Below, piece after piece: positions 1 to 5,099 of a stretch of 5,666 nucleotides of DNA. This DNA comes from an uncultured Porphyromonadaceae bacterium (GTDB lineage Bacteria > Bacteroidota > Bacteroidia > Bacteroidales > Muribaculaceae). A program made the translations under genes and the position numbers. Every line of letters begins with the position of its first letter. The stretch's first letter is position 1. The notes under the pieces were generated by a model. That model made no database searches. It worked only from the letters and a program-made list of their open reading frames with translations, and had not been told where the DNA came from. Where the stretch lies: assembly GCA_900548875.1 (NCBI GenBank), contig URMA01000132.1, positions 1 through 5,666 on the forward strand. Direction: 5' to 3'.

Positions 1-80
1 CTAGACCTCATTTTTACCATAAAGATAGTTAAGGTCTTGACTTTCTTATTTACCGAGCGTAAAAAATCTCTTTTTTTATA

Positions 81-88
81 TATCTTTG
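81..88 (+). promoter_or_regulatory. Probable Bacteroidetes -7 promoter element
   Basis: TATCTTTG matches the Bacteroidetes primary-sigma -7 consensus TAnnTTTG. It lies 57 bases upstream of the ATG at 146, so a transcript would start near 95 with a leader of about 50 bases. No good -33 TTTG is present at the usual 19-21 base distance, so the assignment rests on the -7 box alone. It would drive the three-gene block that follows. Confidence 0.45.
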
Positions 89-145
89 TAAAAGGCAGTA
101 TAGCTGTCTTTTTTGTTAGTACCATTATCTAAAAACTGAAGGCGT

Positions 146-505
146 ATGAAAAAGTGTTTTATTACATTGATTATGGTTGTAGGGTTTGCATTGGCTTCAA
201 CCGTTAATAGCTATTCGATGGAAGCTTATGCTCCACAGCAAAAAACGGTGGCTAACACCGATAAGTCCGTAGAGAAAAAATCCGACGATGCTGCCGGCTG
301 GATTCTAATTGGGGAAGTTGAGTTGATAGGACGCACCAATATTAAGGCAAATCTATACGTGAGAGCGTTGGCTAATCGGATTTTTTATCGCATTGAATAT
401 GCCGGTAAGTATTATGCTGCATATAGCAAAGGCGAAGACCGCCGGTGGCTTTATGTGGACATGGAAAAGGGTTGTTATGGATTTATTGCTCCGGAAGCAA
501 TGTAG
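146..505 (+). CDS. Small exported protein of unknown function
   Basis: This 119-residue protein is not one I recognise. It begins with a clear Sec signal peptide: a basic MKK start, a hydrophobic core at about residues 5-18 (ITLIMVVGFALAS), and a likely cleavage site in the 20-28 region. There is no lipobox cysteine after the hydrophobic core, so it is probably a soluble periplasmic or secreted protein. Residues 30-50 are polar and Lys/Asp-rich, a probable linker. Residues 51-119 form a compact segment rich in Tyr, Ile and Val with alternating hydrophobics, suggesting a small beta-rich domain. The start ATG has GAAGG a few bases upstream. The next gene starts 15 bases after the stop, which argues for co-transcription with the TIGR04076-like gene and the phosphatase. 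Confidence 0.7.
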   Translation: MKKCFITLIMVVGFALASTVNSYSMEAYAPQQKTVANTDKSVEKKSDDAAGWILIGEVELIGRTNIKANLYVRALANRIFYRIEYAGKYYAAYSKGEDRRWLYVDMEKGCYGFIAPEAM

Positions 506-520
506 AGCAGGAACGAGGTA

Positions 521-835
521 ATGAAAAAATGCAGAATTACCGTTGTGCGGATGGCTTGTTACCGTGATTTGATGGAGCGGTATGAGAATCCGTTGGAACA
601 CGCTTGCAATATGCGCGAAGGGCAGGTGTTTGTGGCTAACGGATGGGAAAAGCCTGAAGGAATGTGCGAGAGTGCATGGCAAACGATGTCTCCTTTTGTG
701 ATGGCCCTGTCGCATGGCGCTGAAAACTTTTACGACGGTTGGATGAAAAATCCCCGTTCGGCCATGATTTCGTGCAATGACGGCTTCCGTCCTGTCAGTT
801 TTCTGATTGAAGCACTCGACGAGGATGCCGATTGA
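521..835 (+). CDS. TIGR04076-like small protein
   Basis: This 104-residue protein has no signal peptide or membrane segment and is probably cytoplasmic. It resembles, from memory, the uncharacterised TIGR04076 family of short proteins. The shared features are a beta-strand start (KKCRITVVRM), a central GQVFVANGWEKPEGMCESAW segment where Lys-Pro-Glu-Gly-hydrophobic-Cys is typical, and the C-terminal CNDGFRPVSF motif corresponding to the family's C-x-D-G-x-R-P-V signature. Several conserved cysteines hint at metal or redox chemistry, but no function is established. The ATG at 521 is preceded by GAGG at proper spacing. The gene lies 15 bases after the exported-protein gene and 35 bases before the phosphatase ATG, so it likely belongs to a three-gene operon. 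The family assignment is by motif only. Confidence 0.72.
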   Translation: MKKCRITVVRMACYRDLMERYENPLEHACNMREGQVFVANGWEKPEGMCESAWQTMSPFVMALSHGAENFYDGWMKNPRSAMISCNDGFRPVSFLIEALDEDAD

Positions 836-870
836 CAGATAGGGAAAAATTTGTAAATCATGAATTTGCT

Positions 871-1335
871 ATGAAAATCATTTTTGTATGTACGGGAAAT
901 ATGTCGCGTTCTCCTTTCGCTGAATGCGTGTTGCGGCAGATGCTCCACGAGCGGGGTATCGAAGGGGTGGAAGTGTCGTCGGTGGGGACGTCCTATTTGG
1001 AGCAGTCGCCGCGCGACCCGATGATGGTGGAGATGGCGGCAAAGTATGGCTATCAAATGGGTGGCATGGCTGTCTATATGACTCCAGAAGAACTGAATTC
1101 AGCCGATGTGGTGCTGATTATGAGTCGGAACCATTACAACAGGGTGACTTCCACATTGAAATCTTCCCATTGGGACCGCATCCACTTGTTTCTTGACTAT
1201 TGTTGCGGCATTGACGAAGACGTGCCCGACCCGTATTTCGGTACGGAGTCGCTCTACCGTCGCGTGTGCGAGCAGATTATCGCAGCCTGCAGCGCACTTG
1301 CCGATAAAATTTCTTCTGGGAAATTGGATTGTTAA
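871..1335 (+). CDS. Low-molecular-weight protein tyrosine phosphatase
   Basis: This 154-residue cytoplasmic enzyme would hydrolyse phosphotyrosine, or phosphoarginine in YwlE-type members, through a cysteinyl-phosphate intermediate. The P-loop C-X5-R-S lies right at the N-terminus: Cys7-Thr-Gly-Asn-Met-Ser-Arg13-Ser14, followed by PFAE as is usual in the family. The general acid is Asp120 in the VPDPYFG motif (Asp-Pro-Tyr). The segment DVVLIMSRNHYNRV (about 79-92) matches the conserved core strand and helix. Length is normal for the family. ATG 871 was chosen because it places the P-loop at residue 7 as in homologues. A TTG at 832 would add 13 unlike residues and overlap the preceding stop. 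The second P-loop cysteine, common in this family as an oxidation guard, is Ser12 here. Its substrate cannot be read from context, since no tyrosine-kinase or capsule genes are in the window. Confidence 0.93.
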   Translation: MKIIFVCTGNMSRSPFAECVLRQMLHERGIEGVEVSSVGTSYLEQSPRDPMMVEMAAKYGYQMGGMAVYMTPEELNSADVVLIMSRNHYNRVTSTLKSSHWDRIHLFLDYCCGIDEDVPDPYFGTESLYRRVCEQIIAACSALADKISSGKLDC

Positions 1336-1348
1336 AATCATAATGAAA

Positions 1349-1364
1349 GTGCAATATATTGCAT
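1349..1364 (+). promoter_or_regulatory. Upstream operator O1 of the hipBST operon (predicted)
   Basis: GTGCAATATATTGCAT contains a perfect 14-base palindrome (TGCAATATATTGCA, 1350-1363). A second copy, GTGAAATATATTGCAC, sits at 1411-1426; centres are 62 bases apart, about six helical turns, so bound dimers would face the same side. The two copies imply a consensus GTGCAATATATTGCAC, itself a perfect palindrome, with one deviation in each copy. The site sits just upstream of the promoter's -33 box. It is presumed bound by the XRE protein encoded at 1428. Confidence 0.75.
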
Positions 1365-1370
1365 AATTTG

Positions 1371-1401
1371 TTGCTTATTTGGGCGTAAATTGTTATATTT
1401 G
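1371..1401 (+). promoter_or_regulatory. hipBST promoter (Bacteroidetes type)
   Basis: A perfect -7 element TATATTTG lies at 1394-1401. A -33 TTG lies at 1371-1373 with a 20-base gap, within the usual 19-21. Transcription would start near 1408, leaving a leader of about 20 bases that is mostly the second operator. The promoter lies between the two palindromes, a layout suited to autorepression by bridging or by occlusion. Confidence 0.75.
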
Positions 1402-1410
1402 CATTAAAAT

Positions 1411-1426
1411 GTGAAATATATTGCAC
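1411..1426 (+). promoter_or_regulatory. Downstream operator O2 of the hipBST operon (predicted)
   Basis: GTGAAATATATTGCAC is a 16-base palindrome with a single mismatched pair. It shares 14 of 15 bases with GTGCAATATATTGCA at 1349-1363. It covers the predicted transcription start and ends one base before the ATG of the DNA-binding protein gene, so a bound repressor would block initiation. There is no room for a Shine-Dalgarno, as is usual in Bacteroidetes. Confidence 0.75.
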
Positions 1427-1427
1427 T

Positions 1428-1631
1428 ATGAAATATGGAGGCTTAATTAAAGAACGAAGGGCATTGCTGGGGCTTACCCAGCAGGATTTGTCTGATTATA
1501 CAGGGTTGAGTGTCCGCATAATCAAGAGCGTTGAGGCCGAAGGCGGGAATCCGTCCTTGTCTACCCTTGAAAAAATCGCGGATGTTCTTGGCCTTGAACT
1601 GATAATGAGAGTAAGGAGGGTTAACGAATGA
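1428..1631 (+). CDS. hipB: HipB-like XRE antitoxin/repressor
   Basis: This 67-residue protein is essentially one XRE/Cro-C1 helix-turn-helix domain. The core runs from about residue 6 to 59, with LTQQDLSDYTGLSVRIIKSVEAE holding helices 2 and 3 and the pattern T17-Q-Q-D-L plus G26-L-S. It is followed by NPSLSTLEKIADVLGLEL, the standard helix 4-5 region. A short basic tail (RVRRV) ends the protein. It should dimerise, bind the two palindromes flanking its promoter and repress the operon, with help from the HipS-HipT partners. The stop overlaps the start of hipS by 4 bases (ATGA), and the tail codons also form the hipS Shine-Dalgarno. Symbol by family and gene order; binding is inferred. Confidence 0.88.
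   Translation: MKYGGLIKERRALLGLTQQDLSDYTGLSVRIIKSVEAEGGNPSLSTLEKIADVLGLELIMRVRRVNE
1613..1619 (+). promoter_or_regulatory. Strong Shine-Dalgarno for hipS
   Basis: AAGGAGG lies 8 bases before the hipS ATG at 1628, inside the last codons of hipB. Such a complete match is unusual for Bacteroidetes, whose genes mostly lack it. The kinase gene downstream has no comparable site, so this feature probably raises HipS output over HipT. Confidence 0.7.
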
Positions 1632-1948
1632 GGCAGGCAGAAGTGTTGGTGAATAAAATAGCGGCAGGAATCTTAACGGAAACGGATGATGGGCATTTTG
1701 TATTCAGATATAATGATGCCTATCTTGCAAGTAATGAACTTTCTCCCATATCTTTGGCATTTCCGAAACGTAAGGACGAATATGTTTCGGATGAGTTGTT
1801 CCCGTTCTTTTTCAATATGCTCTCCGAGGGTGCTAATAAGGCCATTCAGTGTAGAACTTTGAAGATTGACGAGCAGGATGCTTTCGGGCTACTCTTGGCT
1901 ACGGCAGGATACGATACCATAGGTGCTATAACAATCCGTGCGTTATGA
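1628..1948 (+). CDS. hipS: HipS-like antitoxin (free-standing HipA N-terminal domain)
   Basis: This 106-residue protein corresponds to the N-subdomain 1 (Couple_hipA) of full-length HipA. Visible family features are the GILTETDDGHFVFRYNDAYL strands (about 14-33), PISLAFP (40-46), ELFPFFFNMLSEG (56-68, equivalent to the FPFFDGLLPEG region of HipA), and the final DAFGLLLATAGYDTIGAITI block (about 84-103). In the characterised E. coli HipBST system this separate domain is the antitoxin that inhibits the HipT kinase, with HipB as helper and DNA-binding subunit. The gene order hipB-hipS-hipT and the ATGA overlaps on both sides match that system. The protein contains no tryptophan, whereas I recall a key Trp in E. 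coli HipS that enters the kinase active site; here that position appears to be Ala69 or nearby. A disrupted hipA is an alternative, but the clean coupled starts argue for a true split. Confidence 0.88.
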   Translation: MRQAEVLVNKIAAGILTETDDGHFVFRYNDAYLASNELSPISLAFPKRKDEYVSDELFPFFFNMLSEGANKAIQCRTLKIDEQDAFGLLLATAGYDTIGAITIRAL

Positions 1949-2949
1949 AAAAAATAAATGTATGTCCGGGTACGCTTGCTGTCGGATTTGAAACTTATAG
2001 TCCGCTCTGTCTGCGTAAAGTGTTTGGAGGTAAAAAGGTTAATCCTGTGCTTGATTTTAATTACGAAGAATCACAAGCGGAAATAGCATCGGCTATCAAT
2101 CGAATCTCCATATCCGGGGTGCAGGAAAAACTTTCCGCCATTGTCAGAAATGGAAAAATACAATTGACTCCAGAAGGGGAGTCCGGACGATACATTATCA
2201 AACCTACTCCCGGATACAAGTATTTGAGTTTCAGAAAGAATATTCCTGCCAACGAGCATTTGACCATGCAGATTGCAAGTCAGGTATATAAAATCAGGAC
2301 AGCCGAAAATGCTCTTGTGTTTTTTGCCGACGGTGAAATCGCCTATCTTACCAAGCGCTTTGATTATGCACCTGACGGCTCAAAGATATTGCAGGATGAT
2401 TTTGCTTCGCTGGCCGGAAAAACGGAGAATAATTATGGCAAAAATTTCAAATATACAGGAAGTTATGAGGACATAGCCCGATTGTTAAGACAGTATGTAG
2501 CTGCCTGGAAGGTTGAAATGGCAAAGTATTTTACGTTGGTTGTGTTTAACTATTTGTTCAGTAATGGAGATGCCCACCTGAAAAATTTTTCACTTCAGGC
2601 AACCTCCCGTGGTGATTATGTGTTGACTCCGGCATACGACTTGATGAATACTTCTATTCATATTGAAGATGGTGATTTTGCCCTACAGGAGGGCTTGATT
2701 CCAAAAAGTGAATATTCGGAAGTCTATGCACGGACAGGACATCCTTGTCAAGACGATTTCATTACATTTGGAAGGCGTATAGGCGTACTGCCCAAAAAGA
2801 TGATGTCGATTGTCACGATGTTTGCAACTGAGCAACCGAAGGTCTATGAGTTAATCGAAAATTCTTTCTTGGACGGAAAGACCAAACGCATGTACAGACA
2901 ATCATATCTGGAACGTCTGAGGAGATTCCAGCGGAAAGATGAGTTGTGA
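1945..2949 (+). CDS. hipT: HipT-like Ser/Thr kinase toxin (split HipA core)
   Basis: This 334-residue protein is the HipA kinase core without the N-terminal domain, which is supplied by hipS. The Gly-rich loop region holds S55-I-S57-G-V-Q-E-K-L, the SIS autophosphorylation motif seen at almost the same positions in E. coli HipT. K86 in YIIKP is the ATP-binding lysine. N103-E104-H follows, as is usual, and YLTKRFD lies at 134-140. The catalytic loop is N207-G-D209-A-H-L-K-N214, with D209 as catalytic aspartate. P229-A-Y-D232-L supplies the metal-binding aspartate. All key residues are present, so it should be active. HipA phosphorylates GltX and E. coli HipT phosphorylates TrpS; the target here is unknown. 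The gene starts by a 4-base ATGA overlap with hipS and shows no Shine-Dalgarno, so it probably depends on translational coupling. The direction is convergent with corA. Confidence 0.92.
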   Translation: MKKINVCPGTLAVGFETYSPLCLRKVFGGKKVNPVLDFNYEESQAEIASAINRISISGVQEKLSAIVRNGKIQLTPEGESGRYIIKPTPGYKYLSFRKNIPANEHLTMQIASQVYKIRTAENALVFFADGEIAYLTKRFDYAPDGSKILQDDFASLAGKTENNYGKNFKYTGSYEDIARLLRQYVAAWKVEMAKYFTLVVFNYLFSNGDAHLKNFSLQATSRGDYVLTPAYDLMNTSIHIEDGDFALQEGLIPKSEYSEVYARTGHPCQDDFITFGRRIGVLPKKMMSIVTMFATEQPKVYELIENSFLDGKTKRMYRQSYLERLRRFQRKDEL

Positions 2950-2973
2950 TAACGCTTCTTACATGTACTTTTT

Positions 2974-3017
2974 CAGGCGCGGGGATGGCGGGAGATGGAC
3001 CGCTGTTCCTGCGCCTG
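2974..3017 (+). terminator. Possible hairpin terminator between hipT and corA
   Basis: CAGGCGCGGGGA (2974-2985) can pair with TTCCTGCGCCTG (3006-3017), with two G-U pairs when read on the + strand. An inner GCGG/CCGC stem (2988-2991 with 3000-3003) lengthens the hairpin. It lies in the 72-base gap between the convergent hipT and corA. The + strand is followed only by TTTG then TCATTT, and the - strand by A-rich sequence, so it lacks a classical T-tract and is a weak candidate. Confidence 0.45.
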
Positions 3018-3021
3018 TTTG

Positions 3022-4062
3022 TCATTTCCACTTTTTGCCGCGGAAATAGAGGGTGATGATGATGGCCGTGACAACCATGATGACCCAGGCAAAGAGGTAG
3101 CCGTAGCGCCAGTCGAGTTCCGGCATAAACTTGAAGTTCATACCCCATACGCCTACGAGGAAGGTCAGGGGAATGAAGATGGTCGACACGACGGTGAGAC
3201 GTTTCATGATGGCGTTCATCCGCATGTCGTTGTTCGAAATGTAGAGGTCGGTCAATGAGGCGAATGTTTCGCGGCATATTTCCAGTGTCTGGAACGTGAG
3301 TGAAAGGTGGTCGTGCACGTCGTTGAAAAACGGACGGGTTTCGCGGTGAAGCAGCGGGTTGTCGGAGCGCAGAAGAATGTTGTACTGGTCGCGGAGCGGT
3401 GCCAGTCCCTGGCGCAGCTGGATGTATTGCCGGCGCAATGACTGCAGGGAGTTGCCCATGTCGCGTGTGGCTCGGTCGGACATGAGTTCGCTACCGAGGT
3501 CCTCCAAACGGTCGTCGATAAGGGTGGCTTTCGACACGTAGTCGGTGATGATGCCGTTGAGCAGTACGCTGAACAAATAGTCGGTGCGCCGTTCGCGTAC
3601 ACGCAGCACGTTGCTGGCAATCGCTTTTTTAACGTCGGAGAAAAATTCGGTTTCGTTTTCCAGAAATACGAGTACGAAGTTCTTCCCAAGTACCAGAGAT
3701 ATATTCTGCTCTTCCAGTTCTTCATAGGGGTCCTCGGACGGAATGAAATAGCGCAGGATGGCCACCATGTAGCTCCCGTAGTCTTCCACTTTCATCGGGT
3801 GGTGTACGTTCAGAATATCCTGAATGGTCAGGAACGAAATGCCCAAATGGTTGCAGACGGTTTCAATTTTCCCGGTGTCTTTCAGTCCGTGCACCTGAAG
3901 CCAGTTGATGCTGTTGCTGTCGAGTGCCGACAGCAGTGTAGGAGTGTCGTCGGTCGACATTTCCTTGGTGTCCGTCCGGTTGTAGGTATACAGGTGAAAA
4001 TGCGTTGGCGTTATGCTGTTGCCGGAGTAGACGAGCGATTCGGAAAGCAGGTTGTTTTTCAT
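3022..4062 (-). CDS. corA: CorA-family magnesium/divalent cation channel
   Basis: This 346-residue inner-membrane protein belongs to the CorA Mg2+ (Co2+/Ni2+) channel family and would assemble as a pentamer. The N-terminal 285 or so residues form the cytoplasmic funnel, with a long helical region around 170-285 (for example SLRRQYIQLRQGLAPLRDQY). Two C-terminal membrane segments follow, at about 288-306 and 321-340. The signature G307-M308-N309 lies at the end of the first, in the form GVWGMNF rather than YGMNF. The short MPEL loop and the basic end RGKKWK fit the family. Length is normal and the gene is intact. It starts 12 bases after the stop of the chimeric gene upstream on the same strand, so it probably shares a transcript with it and with the former pantothenate kinase gene. 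No strong Shine-Dalgarno precedes the ATG. Confidence 0.95.
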   Translation of the reverse strand: MKNNLLSESLVYSGNSITPTHFHLYTYNRTDTKEMSTDDTPTLLSALDSNSINWLQVHGLKDTGKIETVCNHLGISFLTIQDILNVHHPMKVEDYGSYMVAILRYFIPSEDPYEELEEQNISLVLGKNFVLVFLENETEFFSDVKKAIASNVLRVRERRTDYLFSVLLNGIITDYVSKATLIDDRLEDLGSELMSDRATRDMGNSLQSLRRQYIQLRQGLAPLRDQYNILLRSDNPLLHRETRPFFNDVHDHLSLTFQTLEICRETFASLTDLYISNNDMRMNAIMKRLTVVSTIFIPLTFLVGVWGMNFKFMPELDWRYGYLFAWVIMVVTAIIITLYFRGKKWK

Positions 4063-4074
4063 TGTTCCGTAGTT

Positions 4075-4431
4075 TTAGTCATGAAAATAGGAGAGTGCAG
4101 CGCCGATGGCTGTACTGAATTCGGCATATTCGGGGATATGGAACCGTACACCGTAGAGCTGTTCCAATTCGTCGAACACGCGCTTGCATTGCGGCAACCG
4201 GGCAAGATTGCCTATCAGAACAAAGTCACGGATGGGACTGTTGAGGGCAGCAAGCACGGCCGATACGCCGATGGTTTGCAGAATGGCGTAGATAATGCCG
4301 AGGGCAACGTCGTTGGGCGACACATTGTCGCTCACTTTCCCAAACAGCGAGGCCGTTGCGTGCATCGGAAGATTGGGCAACTGCCGGTTGGAGATGTCAC
4401 CGATTTGCAGGTTCACGTTCGCTTCGTTGCC
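4075..4431 (-). pseudogene. coaW: 3' remnant of type II pantothenate kinase gene
   Basis: About 117 codons from the C-terminal lobe of a CoaW-type pantothenate kinase remain, against roughly 265-280 residues for a full protein. The N-terminal phosphate-binding motif (D-x-G-x-T type), the catalytic Glu region and the Gly-rich GGGT segment are missing. What remains includes IGDIS, TASLFGKV, the nucleotide-side VLIGN strand and the final FSTAIGAALSYF helix. It stays in frame with the foreign N-terminal part. The missing 5' half should lie beyond the right edge, on the other side of the inserted element. Assignment is by motif; a related BadF/BcrA-type ATPase is the alternative. Confidence 0.72.
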
Positions 4432-4914
4432 GCTTTCCGCCATTTTTATGATTTCTTCATCCGCAAACGCATAGGGGCTATATTCCAGGATATAGCTCAC
4501 CTCCGGCGAATATGTCCAGCACAGGTAGGATAGTTCCCCTCTTTCATAAAGGGCAGCGTCCCAATCCTGAATTTTCATTTTCTGGCAGGAATCGGCCCGG
4601 TCAGGATTAACGATTCGTTTGATTGCCTCTGTGTTTAGTCCCGTTATTTCCGCAGGATCGGCTTCATAATAGGTGGTTTTGAGTATGTAATAGTTGATCT
4701 CATTGCCCTCCTCGTCTCCATATTTGAGGGTGGCAACTAATTCCGTCATGGATTGCTTCTTGTACTCATCTCCTAAAACGTTTTCAATCCGTCCCAACAT
4801 TTCCTCCGGGTTCTCTGCTGGATTTGGTGATTTGCCTCTTATCACGATAAATACAAAGACCAGAATACAGACCACGACAGCACCGGCTAATCCGATTATT
4901 TTCTTTTTGTTCAT
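4075..4914 (-). CDS. Chimeric ORF: membrane-anchored Firmicutes-like protein fused to the C-terminus of a type II pantothenate kinase
   Basis: This 279-residue reading frame joins two unrelated parts. Residues 1-5 are basic and residues 6-25 form a single signal-anchor helix. Residues 28 to about 150 are a polar Glu/Tyr-rich domain (for example LSYLCWTYSPEVSYILEYSP at 128-147), resembling uncharacterised exported proteins of Clostridia. From about residue 162, VNLQIGDIS (167-175), TASLFGKV (187-194) and FVLIGNLARL (231-240) match the C-terminal lobe of type II pantothenate kinase (CoaW, ASKHA fold). Residues 150-161 (FADEEIIKMAES) could belong to either. A Shine-Dalgarno AGGGAGG lies 6 bases before the ATG. 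The signal anchor would place the kinase remnant outside the cytoplasm, so pantothenate phosphorylation is not expected. Most likely this is the product of an insertion that captured the 3' end of the host gene. A sequence artefact is less likely, because the frame is clean and the flanking DNA differs on each side. Confidence 0.8.
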   Translation of the reverse strand: MNKKKIIGLAGAVVVCILVFVFIVIRGKSPNPAENPEEMLGRIENVLGDEYKKQSMTELVATLKYGDEEGNEINYYILKTTYYEADPAEITGLNTEAIKRIVNPDRADSCQKMKIQDWDAALYERGELSYLCWTYSPEVSYILEYSPYAFADEEIIKMAESGNEANVNLQIGDISNRQLPNLPMHATASLFGKVSDNVSPNDVALGIIYAILQTIGVSAVLAALNSPIRDFVLIGNLARLPQCKRVFDELEQLYGVRFHIPEYAEFSTAIGAALSYFHD

Positions 4915-4920
4915 ACCACG

Positions 4921-4927
4921 CCTCCCT
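4921..4927 (-). promoter_or_regulatory. Strong Shine-Dalgarno for the chimeric gene
   Basis: AGGGAGG on the - strand stands 6 bases before the ATG at 4914. It fixes the start and is of Firmicutes rather than Bacteroidetes character. Confidence 0.75.
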
Positions 4928-4934
4928 GTTTTGT

Positions 4935-4947
4935 GTGTTCAGAACAC
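4935..4947. promoter_or_regulatory. Perfect 13-base palindrome, possible operator
   Basis: GTGTTCAGAACAC has two perfect 6-base arms around a single central base. It lies in the leader of the membrane-protein gene, 7 bases before its Shine-Dalgarno. The one-base centre suits a dimeric DNA-binding protein better than an RNA hairpin. The binding factor is unknown. Confidence 0.4.
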
Positions 4948-5000
4948 CAACTCGTTTATGATGGATGATGTGCCCCTTGCCGCTCCCATGACGCACAAGT

Positions 5001-5030
5001 TTTATAATCACCATCTTCCTGACAACACAA
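5001..5030 (-). promoter_or_regulatory. Possible sigma-70-like promoter for the membrane-protein gene
   Basis: On the - strand TTGTGT (5030-5025) and TATAAA (5006-5001) are separated by 18 bases. Transcription would begin near 4994 and give a leader of about 80 bases that includes the palindrome and Shine-Dalgarno. The -35 match is only moderate. Confidence 0.35.
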
Positions 5031-5051
5031 ACATTCTACTACAAAACATTC

Positions 5052-5073
5052 AATTAGTACAGGCACAGGGACT
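5052..5073 (+). repeat. Direct repeat copy 1, possible XRE operator
   Basis: AATTAGTACAGGCACAGGGA and two further bases match the copy at 5100-5121 in 19 of 22 positions, 48 bases apart. It lies upstream of the TATAAT box, in the divergent region between the membrane-protein and XRE genes. Paired repeats around a regulator promoter suggest autoregulation, but no binding is shown. Confidence 0.5.
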
Positions 5074-5093
5074 AAATTTTCAACGTACCGCCA

Positions 5094-5099
5094 TATAAT
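5094..5099 (+). promoter_or_regulatory. TATAAT -10 box for the XRE gene
   Basis: A perfect TATAAT sits 29 bases upstream of the ATG at 5129 and between the two 22-base repeats. No clear -35 is seen 16-18 bases upstream (ACTAAA at 5071-5076), so it may need an activator, or the call may be wrong. Confidence 0.45.

Noticed and set aside
3..37. Inverted repeat AGACCT/AGGTCT near the left edge
   Set aside because: Six-base arms with a 23-base loop and no T-run directly after them; too weak to call a terminator.
61..79. A-run followed by T-run as a hairpin
   Set aside because: Only A-T pairs, so it is unlikely to be a stable terminator; it is more likely AT-rich promoter DNA next to the -7 box at 81.
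832..870. TTG start giving the phosphatase 13 extra residues
   Set aside because: It overlaps the preceding stop, the added residues are not part of the family fold, and ATG 871 puts the P-loop at residue 7 as expected.
2813..3277. - strand frame of 154 codons across the hipT-corA gap
   Set aside because: It overlaps the ends of two well-supported genes and has no family likeness; it is a shadow frame of corA.
3799..4533. Long + strand open frame of 244 codons
   Set aside because: It lies antisense to corA and the chimeric gene, spans two unrelated genes, and its translation shows no recognisable domain. It reflects codon composition of the opposite strand.
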